Assembly (NCBI GenBank): GCA_001510075.1
Contig: LFEN01000006.1
Location: forward strand, 1 to 33,556
Direction of reading: 5' to 3'
Source: Alphaproteobacteria bacterium casp-alpha2
GTDB lineage: Bacteria; Pseudomonadota; Alphaproteobacteria; Rhodospirillales; Casp-alpha2
Length of the DNA: 33,556 nt
Below the pieces are notes generated by a model, which was not told where the DNA came from, did no database searches, and saw nothing but the letters and a program-made list of their open reading frames with translations. A program made the translations under genes and the position numbers. Shown one piece after another: positions 1 to 9,020 of the stretch; positions within the stretch are counted from its first letter, which is position 1, and every line of letters begins with the position of its first letter.

Positions 1-84
1 CTGTTCAATAACAAAGGGAATCACGAATATTCTTAACAAAGATTCAACAAAATCGTTTTTGATTCAGAAAATCTCGGAAGTGCT

Positions 85-285
85 CTAGGCAATGATGTCC
101 GGTAAAAGCCGGTCGTCGATCCGGATGATTTCGTCTTTCAACGCCAATTTACGCCTTTTCAGGCGCTGAACTTCAAGCTGGTTGTAGGGCCCGAAATCCA
201 TAAGCCCGGCAATCTTCTCGTCCAGTTGGCGGTGCTCCGCCTTTAGGGCAGAAAGCTTTTTCCTCAGGGCTTTAGTGTCATCCAT
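85..285 (-). CDS. DUF465 (YdcH-like) small coiled-coil protein
   Basis: 66 aa ORF; LRKKLSALKAEHRQLDEKIAGLM...EVQRLKRRKLALKDEI pattern typical of DUF465. Confidence 0.8.
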   Translation of the reverse strand: MDDTKALRKKLSALKAEHRQLDEKIAGLMDFGPYNQLEVQRLKRRKLALKDEIIRIDDRLLPDIIA

Positions 286-455
286 CGTTTCGACGTCTGT
301 TCTAAGAATTTCCTCTTATAGCAAAAAACGCCAGCCAACGGTAGATACAGCGCCCTGTCAACTGCGCGAGGAAAAAATTAAGCAAGGTAGATTTTTTAAC
401 TGGTTTTTATTATGATGGGTGTTGTGCAGATCGTTTGATTAAGAAAGGAAATGCA

Positions 456-623
456 ATGAGCCTAGGTGAGAAGATTGACCATTTGAAATCAAAACATCAC
501 GATCTTGAAACCGCCATCGAAGAAGAAGCCCACCGACCTCACCCTGACGATATTGAAATCGCAAGCCTCAAAAAACAAAAGCTTAAAATTAAGGACGAAA
601 TAGCGTCCTTGGACGGAAGTTAG
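456..623 (+). CDS. DUF465 (YdcH-like) small protein, paralog of the 85-285 product
   Basis: MSLGEKIDHLKSKHHDLETAIEEEAHRPHPDDIEIASLKKQKLKIKDEIASL; ATG at 456 preceded by purine-rich aagaaagga; ORF-track start (435, TTG) is probably too long. Confidence 0.8.
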   Translation: MSLGEKIDHLKSKHHDLETAIEEEAHRPHPDDIEIASLKKQKLKIKDEIASLDGS

Positions 624-720
624 CTTTGCCCTAAACGGGTTTTCCGGCTCTCTCGACCGGGGAGTCATCCAGGCGAATAACTGGGCCTTCCTGCCCTCAT
701 GTGGCAGCGTTTTCTTGCGC

Positions 721-811
721 GCCTCTTGTTTTATCCCTGTCCGGGCTGTCGCCCGTCCTCGCCTCTTGTTTTATCCCTGTCCGGGCTGTCGCCCGTCCTC
801 GCCTCTTGTTT
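721..811. repeat. 40-bp perfect direct tandem repeat, about 2.3 copies
   Basis: GCCTCTTGTTTTATCCCTGTCCGGGCTGTCGCCCGTCCTC at 721-760 and 761-800, then GCCTCTTGTTT at 801-811; each unit contains a CGGGC-TGTC-GCCCG hairpin. Confidence 0.95.
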
Positions 812-2451
812 CAAATCTCCCTGGCTTTATCCCGCAGTTTGAATTTCTGGACTTTTCCCGTCGATGTTTTTGGCAGCGGCCCGAAAACAATTGTCTTGGG
901 GGCCTTGAAGTGGGCCATGTTGTCGCGACAGAAGGCGATCATGTCGTCTTCGCTTACCGGATCAGACTTTTCCTTCAACTCGATAAACGCGCACGGGGTT
1001 TCGCCCCATTTGTCATCGGGCTTTGCAACCACGGCGGCGCCAAGCACCGCCGGGTGCCGGTAAAGGGTGTCTTCGATCTCAATAGATGAAATGTTCTCGC
1101 CGCCGGAAATGATGATGTCCTTGGACCTGTCCTTGATCTGGATATAGCCATCAGGGTGCGTTACGCCGAGGTCGCCTGAATGGAACCAGCCGCCCGACAG
1201 GCTTTCTTTGGTCGCTTTTTCTTTTCCCAGGTACCCCTTCATGACGACATTGCCCTGAAACATGACCTCGCCCATGGTTTCGCCGTCTGCCGGCACCGGG
1301 GTCATGGTGTCCGGGTCCATGACGGCCAACCCCTGAAGCATATGGTACTTAACGCCCTGTCGGGATTTCAGTTTTGCCTGTTCCTCAATGGGAAGGCTGT
1401 TCCAATCATCGTGCCAGGAACAGATCACCGCCGGGCCGTAGGTCTCCGTCAGACCGTAGACATGGGTAACATTGAACCCTTGGCGCTGCATGCCTTCCAG
1501 GGTGGCGGCGGGTGGTGGTGCGGCGGCGGTCATGACGTTGACCGTGTGATCAAAATCGCGCCGTTCCTCGTCCGTCGCATTGACGACGAAGTTCAGCACG
1601 ATGGGGGCGCCACAGAAATGGGTTACTTTGTGCTCTGCGATAGCAGCGTAAATATTGGCCGCACTAACGCGGCGAAGACAGATATTGGTGCCGGCGACGG
1701 CGGCGATGGACCAGGGAAAACACCAACCGTTGCAGTGGAACATAGGCAAGGTCCAGAGATATACCGGGTGGTGCGCCATGTTCCAGCCGACGATGTTGCT
1801 GACGGCGTTCAAATAGGCCCCCCGGTGATGGTAGACGACCCCTTTGGGGGCTCCCGTGGTGCCGGACGTGTAATTCAGCGATATGGCCTGCCATTCATCG
1901 TCTGGTAAGGACCATTCCGTTTCGGCATCGCTGGCCTCAAGGAAGGCTTCGTAATCCATTTTACCGAGCCGTTCGTGGCTGATGTCTTCTTGCGCTTGGA
2001 TATCATCAATATCGATAACGGTGATATCGCGGCCCAGTTTTTTCAAGGCCCCTTTGACCGTATCGGAGAATTCGGTATCGCTAAGCAGCACCTTCGCCTG
2101 ACCATGGTTCAGGCAATAGGCGATAGTGTCTGCATCGAGGCGCACATTCAGTGTATTCAGAACGGCCCCGGTCATGGGGACACCGAAAGAGGCTTCATAC
2201 ATTTCCGGTGTGTTGGCGCCCATGATCGCCACGGTATCGCCTTTGACGACCCCAAGCCCCTTCAAGGCCCCGGCGAGACGCCGGCATCGGGCGTAGGTTT
2301 CCGTCCAGGTGAAGCGCTTGTTGCCGTGGATGACCGAAACATGGTCAGGATAAACAGCCGCCGTGCGGGCCAGAAACGACAACGGCGACAACGGCTGAAA
2401 GTTGGCGGCGTTTTTCTCCAGGCCCTGGTCGTAGATACTTCCGGCGCTCAT
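811..2451 (-). CDS. Acyl-CoA synthetase (AMP-binding; medium/long-chain or methylthiopropionyl-CoA ligase-like)
   Basis: ANL-superfamily motifs: LNYTSGTTGAPKGVVYHHRG, YGLTET, GWFHSGDLGVTHPDGYIQIKDRSKDIIISGGENISS, PKTSTGKVQKF; GGGAGG Shine-Dalgarno supports ATG at 2451 rather than GTG at 2463. Confidence 0.9.
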   Translation of the reverse strand: MSAGSIYDQGLEKNAANFQPLSPLSFLARTAAVYPDHVSVIHGNKRFTWTETYARCRRLAGALKGLGVVKGDTVAIMGANTPEMYEASFGVPMTGAVLNTLNVRLDADTIAYCLNHGQAKVLLSDTEFSDTVKGALKKLGRDITVIDIDDIQAQEDISHERLGKMDYEAFLEASDAETEWSLPDDEWQAISLNYTSGTTGAPKGVVYHHRGAYLNAVSNIVGWNMAHHPVYLWTLPMFHCNGWCFPWSIAAVAGTNICLRRVSAANIYAAIAEHKVTHFCGAPIVLNFVVNATDEERRDFDHTVNVMTAAAPPPAATLEGMQRQGFNVTHVYGLTETYGPAVICSWHDDWNSLPIEEQAKLKSRQGVKYHMLQGLAVMDPDTMTPVPADGETMGEVMFQGNVVMKGYLGKEKATKESLSGGWFHSGDLGVTHPDGYIQIKDRSKDIIISGGENISSIEIEDTLYRHPAVLGAAVVAKPDDKWGETPCAFIELKEKSDPVSEDDMIAFCRDNMAHFKAPKTIVFGPLPKTSTGKVQKFKLRDKAREI

Positions 2452-2580
2452 GGATCCTCCCACAGTTTTATCTTTTGCTCATCCCTAAGAGTGCCATAAA
2501 GCGCCTTTGCAAAAAAAGCCGTTTTAGATCAAACTTATCCGAACAAGGCGGCGGTCGATAAAAGGGGAGGGTAGAAAATC

Positions 2581-4491
2581 ATGAGCAACGCCTTTGAACA
2601 GGCCTATCGGCGCTCGCTTGAAGACCCGGAAGGGTTCTGGGGTGACGTTGCCGAGGATGTCCGCTGGTACAAAAAGTGGGACAAGGTGTTCGACGATTCC
2701 AACAAGCCCTTTAATCGCTGGTTTGTCGGGGCCGAGGTCAATACATGCTTCAATGCCCTGGACCGCCATGTGGAAGAAGGCCGGGCCGATCAACTGGCGC
2801 TGATTTACGACTCGCCCGTTACCGGTAATACGGTTCGCAAATTCACCTACCGGGAACTTCGGGACGAAGTGGCGAAATTTGCCGGCGTGCTTAAAGCCCA
2901 TGGGGTGGAAAAGGGCGACCGCGTCATTCTTTACATGCCGATGGTGCCGGAAGCGGCCATGGCCATGTTGGCCTGTGCGCGCTTGGGGGCTATTCACTCC
3001 GTCGTATTCGGCGGGTTTGCATCGAACGAACTGGCGGTGCGTATCGATGATGCCAAGCCCAAGATCATCGTTGCTGCTTCTTGCGGTATCGAAGTAGGGC
3101 GGGTCATCGAATATATGCCGCTGTTGAACGGCGCCATCGATTTGGCCAAGCACAAACCGGATCACTGCATTATTTTAGGCCGCCCGGAAGCCAAGGCGGC
3201 GTTGCTGGATGGCCGTGACGTCGATTGGGCGGAAGCGATGAAAAGCGCCGAACCCGCCGATTGCGTACCCGTCGCCGCCACGGACCCGCTGTATATCCTC
3301 TATACCTCGGGCACCACCGGTGAGCCCAAAGGGGTCGTTCGCGATAATGGCGGTCATTTGGTGGCGCTCAAATGGACGATGAAGAACATCTATGATGCCG
3401 ATCCTGGCGATGTCTATTGGGCAGCGTCCGACGTTGGCTGGGTGGTTGGTCATTCCTACATCGTCTATGCGCCGTTGTTCCACGGCTGCACGACGGTCTT
3501 GTTCGAAGGAAAGCCCGTCGGCACGCCTGATGCCGGGGTGTTCTGGCGGGTCATCAGCGACCACAAGGTCAAGATTCTGTTTACCGCGCCGACGGCGTTT
3601 CGCGCCATCAAGCGCGATGACCCGGACGGCGCCCTGATGAAAAATTACGACCTTAGCCATTTCAAATATCTGTTTCTGGCTGGCGAACGCACGGACCCCG
3701 ACACATTGCATTGGGCGGAAGAAAAAGTCGGTGTTCCCGTCATTGACCACTGGTGGCAGACGGAAACCGGCTGGTCCATTGCCGCCAACTGCGTTGGCCT
3801 GCACAAATATCCCGTCAAGCCGGGATCGCCGACCAAGGCGGCACCGGGTTTTGACGTGCGGATTTTGGGGCCTGACGGTGAAGCTGTCCCAACCGGGGAG
3901 ACTGGCGCCATCTGCATCAAGCTGCCGCTGCCGCCGTCGTGCCTGCCGACGTTATGGAACGCCGATGACCGGTTCGTGACTTCGTATCTGTCGGACTTTG
4001 ACGGGTACTACAACACCTCTGACGCGGGCTTTATAGACGAAGACGGCTACCTCTACATCATGGGCCGGACGGACGACATCATTAACGTCGCCGGGCACCG
4101 GTTGTCCACGGGCGGCATGGAAGAAGTCCTGGCAAACCACCCGGATGTCGCTGAATGCGCTGTCATCGGGGTCGCTGATGATCTCAAGGGGCAATTGCCG
4201 TTGGGTTTTCTGGTGCTGAAGGCGGGAGTGATCAAAGACCACAGGGAGGTCGTCGCCGAGGTGGTGACGATGGTACGAGACCGGATCGGCCCTGTTGCCG
4301 CCTTTCGCCAGGCGATCATCGTCGACCGGCTACCGAAAACCCGGTCCGGCAAGATTCTCCGCAGCACCATGCAGAAAATTGCCGACAATGAAGAATTCAA
4401 ACTGCCGGCGACCATCGACGATCCGGTGATCCTGGACGAGATCAGGGAAGCCTTGGAAGGGGTCGGATACGCCGGCGTCCGCAACAGTTAA
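2581..4491 (+). CDS. prpE: Propionyl-CoA synthetase (acetyl-CoA synthetase-like)
   Basis: 636 aa; YTSGTTGEPKGVVRDNGGH, DHWWQTETGWSI, INVAGHRLSTGGMEE, LPKTRSGKILRSTMQKIAD typical of PrpE. Confidence 0.9.
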   Translation: MSNAFEQAYRRSLEDPEGFWGDVAEDVRWYKKWDKVFDDSNKPFNRWFVGAEVNTCFNALDRHVEEGRADQLALIYDSPVTGNTVRKFTYRELRDEVAKFAGVLKAHGVEKGDRVILYMPMVPEAAMAMLACARLGAIHSVVFGGFASNELAVRIDDAKPKIIVAASCGIEVGRVIEYMPLLNGAIDLAKHKPDHCIILGRPEAKAALLDGRDVDWAEAMKSAEPADCVPVAATDPLYILYTSGTTGEPKGVVRDNGGHLVALKWTMKNIYDADPGDVYWAASDVGWVVGHSYIVYAPLFHGCTTVLFEGKPVGTPDAGVFWRVISDHKVKILFTAPTAFRAIKRDDPDGALMKNYDLSHFKYLFLAGERTDPDTLHWAEEKVGVPVIDHWWQTETGWSIAANCVGLHKYPVKPGSPTKAAPGFDVRILGPDGEAVPTGETGAICIKLPLPPSCLPTLWNADDRFVTSYLSDFDGYYNTSDAGFIDEDGYLYIMGRTDDIINVAGHRLSTGGMEEVLANHPDVAECAVIGVADDLKGQLPLGFLVLKAGVIKDHREVVAEVVTMVRDRIGPVAAFRQAIIVDRLPKTRSGKILRSTMQKIADNEEFKLPATIDDPVILDEIREALEGVGYAGVRNS

Positions 4492-4503
4492 TTACTGGTA
4501 ATT

Positions 4504-5361
4504 TCAGCCCTTATCCGGGGAAGCGGCGTCACCGGAAGATTCTTCTTTTTTGCCTGGCTTGGAGGAAAAGACATCTTCGGCGGCCTTCAAAATATCCGGC
4601 GTCGAAGCGCCTTCTCCCAATGCTGCCGGTGCAGGCATCGGAGTATCTTCGAAGACTTCCGGGTCTGGTTCTCTGACCGGCTTGGGCAATCCCTTAACAA
4701 GAATGATTTCCCCCGGCGTGAGCGCGGCAATCCGGGCGAGGGCCTTGGTGACAGGATCCCGGTCGTCTTTGGCCTCGGCTTCGGCCTCCGCGGCGGGGGC
4801 TTCTGCCGGTTTCGGCGGCGTATAGCCTTCGGCTTTTTCGGCTTTCTTTCTGGCCTTGGTAACAACTTTTTCCAAGTCCAGAGCTGAACAGAGGCCTAAA
4901 GCGATCGGATTTTGAGGTTTGATATTAGGCATATTCCAATGGCTGCGTTCACGAATGGCGTTAATCGTCGGTTTGGTGGTGCCGATCAAACGTGAAATCT
5001 GTGCATCGGTCAGCTCAGGATGGTTGCGGAGCAACCAGGCGATGGCATCGGGCCGGTCCTGGCGCTTTGAAACGGGGGTGTAGCGCGCGCCTTTTTGCCG
5101 CGCCTTGGGCACCGGCACATTGGGGGGAGCCATTTTCAGGTGCACCTTCGGATCGGCAGCACATCTGTCTATTTCTTCCTGCGTCAATTCTCCGCCCGCA
5201 ATCGGGTCCAGTCCATGCATACCGGTGGCCACTTCGCCGTCGGCGATGGCCTGGACTTCCATTTCGTGGAGGCCGCAGAACTCGGCAATTTGCAAGAACG
5301 TCAGGGTGGTATTTTCAACCAGCCAAACAGCCGTTGCCTTTGGCATCAACGGATGCGCCAT
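4504..5361 (-). CDS. trcR: DUF1013 family cell-cycle transcriptional regulator (TrcR-like)
   Basis: MAHPLMPKATAVWLVENTTLTFLQIAEFCGLHEMEVQAIADGEVATGMHGLDPI...DAIAWLLRNHPELTDAQISRLIGTTKPTINAIRERSHWN, characteristic alphaproteobacterial DUF1013. Confidence 0.85.
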   Translation of the reverse strand: MAHPLMPKATAVWLVENTTLTFLQIAEFCGLHEMEVQAIADGEVATGMHGLDPIAGGELTQEEIDRCAADPKVHLKMAPPNVPVPKARQKGARYTPVSKRQDRPDAIAWLLRNHPELTDAQISRLIGTTKPTINAIRERSHWNMPNIKPQNPIALGLCSALDLEKVVTKARKKAEKAEGYTPPKPAEAPAAEAEAEAKDDRDPVTKALARIAALTPGEIILVKGLPKPVREPDPEVFEDTPMPAPAALGEGASTPDILKAAEDVFSSKPGKKEESSGDAASPDKG

Positions 5362-5439
5362 TTTCTTATTCCTTTTTTCTAGTGAACGGCCCTTTTATAA
5401 AGCCGCCCCCCCGTTCGGTCAAACCCCGGATGGGCTTTT

Positions 5440-6438
5440 TTAAGGCTCTAACATGATCTTGCCGATGTGTTGGCTGGATTCCATTAATTCATGGGCCTTT
5501 TGGGCTTCCGCCAGGGCGAACGTAGTGTGGATAACGGGCATGATTTTACCGCGCCCGATCAGCGGCCAGACGTTTTTCAGCAAAGCATCGGCAATTTCGC
5601 CCTTGCGTTCGATAGGTTGCGGGCGGAGCGTCGATCCGGTCAAGGTAAGGCGTTTCAACATTACCGGCATAAAGTTGATTTCTGCCTTCGCCCCCCTCAG
5701 AAAGGCGATCGAGACATGGCGCCCGCCAACGGCCAGTGCTTTGATGTTGCGGGCCAGATAATCGCCACCGACCATATCCAGAATGACATTTACGCCTTTT
5801 CCGCCGGTAAAATCCTTGGCCACCTCGACAAAGTCCTGTTCTTTGTAATTGACCGTTCGTTCGGCCCCCAGTTCTTCGCAGACCCGGCATTTTTCCGCGC
5901 TGCCGGCGGTGGCGATGACGCGCGCCCCCAGCTTGTGGGCGAGTTGGATGGCGGTGGTGCCGATGCCGCTGGAACCGCCGTGAACCAAAAACGTCTCGCC
6001 GGGTTTCAGGGCGGCGCGTTCGAACACGTTGGACCAGACGGTGAAAAAAGTTTCAGGCAGACCAGCGGCTTCAACCATGGAAAGGCCTTCGGGAATTGGC
6101 AGGCATTGTCGGGCCGGGGCGGTGGCAAAATCCGCGTACCCGCCACCGGCGACCAGGGCCGCGACCTTGTCGCCGGTTTTCCAGTCGTCCACGTCCGCGC
6201 CCAGGGCGACGATTTCACCTGCGACTTCAAGGCCGGGGATGTCGGTGACGCCTTCCGGCGGCGCATAGTGACCCTGGCGCTGGATGCAATCGGGCCGGTT
6301 GACGCCCGCCGCCGCAACCGCGATCAGGACCTCGCCGGGACCGGCCTTTGGCACCGGTCGGGTCGCTGTTCTCAGGACCTCCGGGCCGCCGGGCTCAGTG
6401 ATTTCGATACAGGTCATGGTTTTTGGGGTGACGGTCAT
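5440..6438 (-). CDS. NAD(P)H quinone oxidoreductase, zinc-type MDR family (PIG3-like)
   Basis: 332 aa; GEVLIAVAAAGVNRPDCIQRQGHYAPP, LVHGGSSGIGTTAIQLAHKLGARVIATAGSAEK, HIGKIML. Confidence 0.9.
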   Translation of the reverse strand: MTVTPKTMTCIEITEPGGPEVLRTATRPVPKAGPGEVLIAVAAAGVNRPDCIQRQGHYAPPEGVTDIPGLEVAGEIVALGADVDDWKTGDKVAALVAGGGYADFATAPARQCLPIPEGLSMVEAAGLPETFFTVWSNVFERAALKPGETFLVHGGSSGIGTTAIQLAHKLGARVIATAGSAEKCRVCEELGAERTVNYKEQDFVEVAKDFTGGKGVNVILDMVGGDYLARNIKALAVGGRHVSIAFLRGAKAEINFMPVMLKRLTLTGSTLRPQPIERKGEIADALLKNVWPLIGRGKIMPVIHTTFALAEAQKAHELMESSQHIGKIMLEP

Positions 6439-6507
6439 GATAAGGCTCTCGATTGATGAAGGAGGGGTATGTTAATAATCAATTACACAATACCGGGAGG
6501 GGGGACA

Positions 6508-6690
6508 ATGGACAGCGATGATCTGGAGCCTAAAAAAAAGAAACCGGAACAAAAGAACCTCGAAGAAATGAGCATCGAGGCGCTCGAAGAATATATCGGC
6601 GACCTGGAAGCGGAAATCAACCGCGTGAGGGACACCATCGCCGACAAGCAGGATGCCAGAAAAGGCGCGGAAACGTTTTTCAAGAAATAG
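6508..6690 (+). CDS. DUF1192 family small protein
   Basis: MDSDDLEPKKKKPEQKNLEEMSIEALEEYIGDLEAEINRVRDTIADKQDARKGAETFFKK; GGGAGGGGGG upstream of ATG 6508. Confidence 0.8.
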   Translation: MDSDDLEPKKKKPEQKNLEEMSIEALEEYIGDLEAEINRVRDTIADKQDARKGAETFFKK

Positions 6691-6700
6691 GCTCAAGGCG

Positions 6701-6943
6701 TTAGGATGGGCGGCTTTCGGGTGGTAGGGGCCGATTTGCGGAAGCTCGGGTTTTTCTTATAAACATTAGCCACCCCACCGGCCCCAGAAATAAAACGATG
6801 ACCAGCCATCCCATCTTTGGGCTAAAGGGACAGCCAGACCCTTGCGGCGCTTTCCAGGGGCCGCTTTTGGGCGAAAAAGCCACATGCAGTAATGGTAAAA
6901 CGAAGCCGAAGACCAGCAAGGTCCAGGCGGCGGCGGGGCTCAT
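6701..6943 (-). CDS. Small membrane protein, phospholipase D nuclease N-terminal (PLDc_N)-like
   Basis: Two hydrophobic segments; LPLLHVAFSP...MGWLVIVLFLGPVGWLMFIRK resembles PLDc_N. Confidence 0.55.
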   Translation of the reverse strand: MSPAAAWTLLVFGFVLPLLHVAFSPKSGPWKAPQGSGCPFSPKMGWLVIVLFLGPVGWLMFIRKTRASANRPLPPESRPS

Positions 6944-7058
6944 GACAATTGCTTTCTAAACAGGTGTGTTTGTTGGCGGACCTTAACACGGGAACGCCCC
7001 GCAATCCCCTGATTTTTCGCCATTAACAGGATTTTAAGATGTTCGGCGTAGGGTTTGG

Positions 7059-7147
7059 TTGTGGGTGAGGATTAAACCATCATCCACTTCAACTTCGACG
7101 CCTCCCTGTTGAACTCGCCGCCCCTTCGGGGGCGGCGCTTTTTTTGT
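7059..7147 (+). ncRNA. Candidate trans-acting sRNA with CCUCCC (anti-Shine-Dalgarno) hairpin loop and 3' intrinsic terminator
   Basis: No convincing ORF; hairpin GTGGGTGAGG-ATTAAA-CCATCATCCAC (7061-7087), hairpin TTCAAC (7088-7093)/GTTGAA (7108-7113) with CCTCCC (7101-7106) in the loop, terminator from 7116. 5' end not determinable. Confidence 0.55.
7116..7145 (+). terminator. Intrinsic terminator
   Basis: CGCCGCCCC (7116-7124) TTCG GGGGCGGCG (7129-7137) followed by a T-tract (7139-7145). Confidence 0.9.
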
Positions 7148-7350
7148 GCTCGATCTTTGTCCCCGGTATTTTGGTAATAAAATTACGCAGCGGTTTATGT
7201 CTTTCGGGGGGTTGACCCGGAGCCCCGGCCTTGGGTAATGTCACCAACGCTAATAATTTCCGGCGAGTTTGACAGGTTCGAGGCTTTAAATAATGGGGGC
7301 TACCGGTATACGGTGGCCCCCAAAAATTTTGCCACCTTGGGTGTCCATAC

Positions 7351-7800
7351 ATGATCGAAAAGCCATCAGAAACCAGGGACCGGTATCCCCACTATATTCC
7401 TCTTCAGACCCGTTGGTCGGACAATGACATCTATGGTCATGTCAACAACGTGACCTATTATTCCTATTTCGATACCGTGGTGAATTGCTACCTGATTGAG
7501 CAAGGTGGTCTGGATATCCACTCGGCTGCCGTTATTGGCGTTGTTGTTGAAACGATGTGCAATTTCAGAGAATCCATCGCCTATCCGGAACCTCTTGAGG
7601 CCGGGCTGCGCGTGGCAAAGCTGGGGAATTCCAGTGTTCGTTTCGAGATTGGTATTTTCCGGCAAGGCGAAGACGAAGCCGCCGCCGCCGGGCATTTCAT
7701 CCATGTGTTTGTCGATCGGTCGACGGATAAGCCGGTGCCGGTACCTGATCAGATCAGAAGCGCGCTTGAGCGTCTCGTCGTTCCGCCACGGGAGGCGTGA
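7351..7800 (+). CDS. Hotdog-fold acyl-CoA thioesterase (4HBT family)
   Basis: TRWSDNDIYGHVNNVTYYSYFDTVVNCYLIEQG typical 4HBT motif. Confidence 0.9.
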   Translation: MIEKPSETRDRYPHYIPLQTRWSDNDIYGHVNNVTYYSYFDTVVNCYLIEQGGLDIHSAAVIGVVVETMCNFRESIAYPEPLEAGLRVAKLGNSSVRFEIGIFRQGEDEAAAAGHFIHVFVDRSTDKPVPVPDQIRSALERLVVPPREA

Positions 7801-7805
7801 ACAGC

Positions 7806-8237
7806 ATGTCCGGCGCCGCCAATCAGAAAATAAGTGATTTTCCCTACCGCATAACCGTCCCGACCCGGTGGGGCGACAACGATATGCTGGGACACGTCAA
7901 CAACGTCGCCTATTACCGTTTTTTCGAGGCCATCGTCGTCCGCTTCCAGATGGAGGAAGTGGGCGTCGACTGGTTGAAGGATAAAATCTCACCCCAGGCC
8001 GTAGAGACGCTGTGCCGGTTCCACCGACCGCTTAGCTTTCCGGAAACAATAGAGGTCGGACTGCGGGTCGAACGTATCGGTAATTCCAGCGTCACCTTTG
8101 AAATTGCCTTGTTCGGGGAAGGCGGGGACGCGCCCGCCGCCAGCGGTCATTTCGTTCATGTCCTGGTTGATGCGGAGACGCTGAAATCGCAACCTATTGC
8201 CGACGATCAAAGAAAAATTTTCGAGAAATTCAGCTAA
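7806..8237 (+). CDS. Hotdog-fold acyl-CoA thioesterase (4HBT family), paralog of the upstream gene
   Basis: TRWGDNDMLGHVNNVAYYRFFEAIVVRFQMEEVG; ATG 7806, or GTG 7797 overlapping the upstream stop. Confidence 0.9.
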   Translation: MSGAANQKISDFPYRITVPTRWGDNDMLGHVNNVAYYRFFEAIVVRFQMEEVGVDWLKDKISPQAVETLCRFHRPLSFPETIEVGLRVERIGNSSVTFEIALFGEGGDAPAASGHFVHVLVDAETLKSQPIADDQRKIFEKFS

Positions 8238-8261
8238 TCAGCGGCCTTATCAATGTCCTTA

Positions 8262-8486
8262 TCAGTGACCGGGCCAGGTATAAAATCTGGTTTTAGCGGC
8301 GCCGCTGACCTTGTTGTAGGGGCCGCACCGGGGGCAGTCCTTGCTGAGGGCAAAGAAAAGGGCGGGGATACCTAACAGGCCAAGCCATCTGAGACCGCCA
8401 TCCAGGGCAAAGGCGAGCGATAATAGAACCGCCGCCGGCAACAGCCGGATTATCCAATCGAGGGCAATACCAATCGCGTTAAACAT
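8262..8486 (-). CDS. Small hydrophobic protein, possibly DUF2892-like
   Basis: MFNAIGIALDWIIRLLPAAVLLSLAFALDGGLRWLGLLGIPALFFALSKDCPRCGPYN: two membrane segments followed by a Cys motif. Confidence 0.5.
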   Translation of the reverse strand: MFNAIGIALDWIIRLLPAAVLLSLAFALDGGLRWLGLLGIPALFFALSKDCPRCGPYNKVSGAAKTRFYTWPGH

Positions 8487-8562
8487 TGTTGTTGGCGTCC
8501 TGGAAAAGGATGGGGCGCATTATGATTAACACACCCCACCCATTTTCCTGATTTAGCTGCGC

Positions 8563-9018
8563 CTAAGCGGCTTTTTTCTCGATCCGCTTGGCATCTGTGG
8601 TTTCGATGGTGATCTTGCGCGGTTTTTTCTCTTCAGGGATTTCGCGCACCAGATCAATGTTGAGCAATCCGTTTTCCAGGCTGCCACCTACCACCTTGAT
8701 GTGATCGGCCAGTTCAAAATGGCGCTCGAAGGCGCGTCCGGCGATGCCGTGGTGCAGAAAGGTCTTCTCGCCCGCCTCGTCGGCTATTTTACCGGTTACC
8801 ACCATGGTATTTTCCTTGGTGGTCACGTCCAGGTCCTGTTCGCTGAACCCGGCAACGGCCAAGGAGACGCGGTAGCCATCCTCGCCAATCTGTTCGATGT
8901 TGTAAGGCGGGTAACTATTCTGGGACTGCTCCAATCTGTTAGCCGAATTGAGCAATTCCTGCATGCGGTCAAAGCCAACGGAATGACGGAATAGGGGTGA
9001 AAAATCGATAGTACGCAT
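8563..9018 (-). CDS. Hsp20/alpha-crystallin small heat-shock protein (IbpA-like)
   Basis: MRTIDFSPLFRHSVGFDRMQELL...YPPYNIEQIGEDGYRVSLAVAGFSEQDLDV...FLHHGIAGRAFERHFELADHIKVVGGSLENGLLNIDLVREIPEE; start set at ATG 9018 because AGGAGG (9027-9032) is only 2 nt from ATG 9024 but 8 nt from ATG 9018. Confidence 0.93.
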   Translation of the reverse strand: MRTIDFSPLFRHSVGFDRMQELLNSANRLEQSQNSYPPYNIEQIGEDGYRVSLAVAGFSEQDLDVTTKENTMVVTGKIADEAGEKTFLHHGIAGRAFERHFELADHIKVVGGSLENGLLNIDLVREIPEEKKPRKITIETTDAKRIEKKAA

Positions 9019-9020
9019 AG

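Noticed and set aside
721-811. Possible CRISPR array
   Set aside because: The repeats are directly adjacent with no spacers and only 2.3 copies.
701-1089. Two + strand ORFs (120 and 124 aa)
   Set aside because: They are generated by the 40-bp tandem repeat plus antisense read-through of the acyl-CoA synthetase gene; no recognisable protein features.
5491-6456. 321-aa + strand ORF
   Set aside because: Fully antisense to a clear quinone oxidoreductase; typical shadow ORF in GC-rich DNA.
7089-7352. 87-aa - strand ORF in the intergenic region
   Set aside because: No recognisable features and it overlaps the candidate sRNA/terminator; not supported as a gene.
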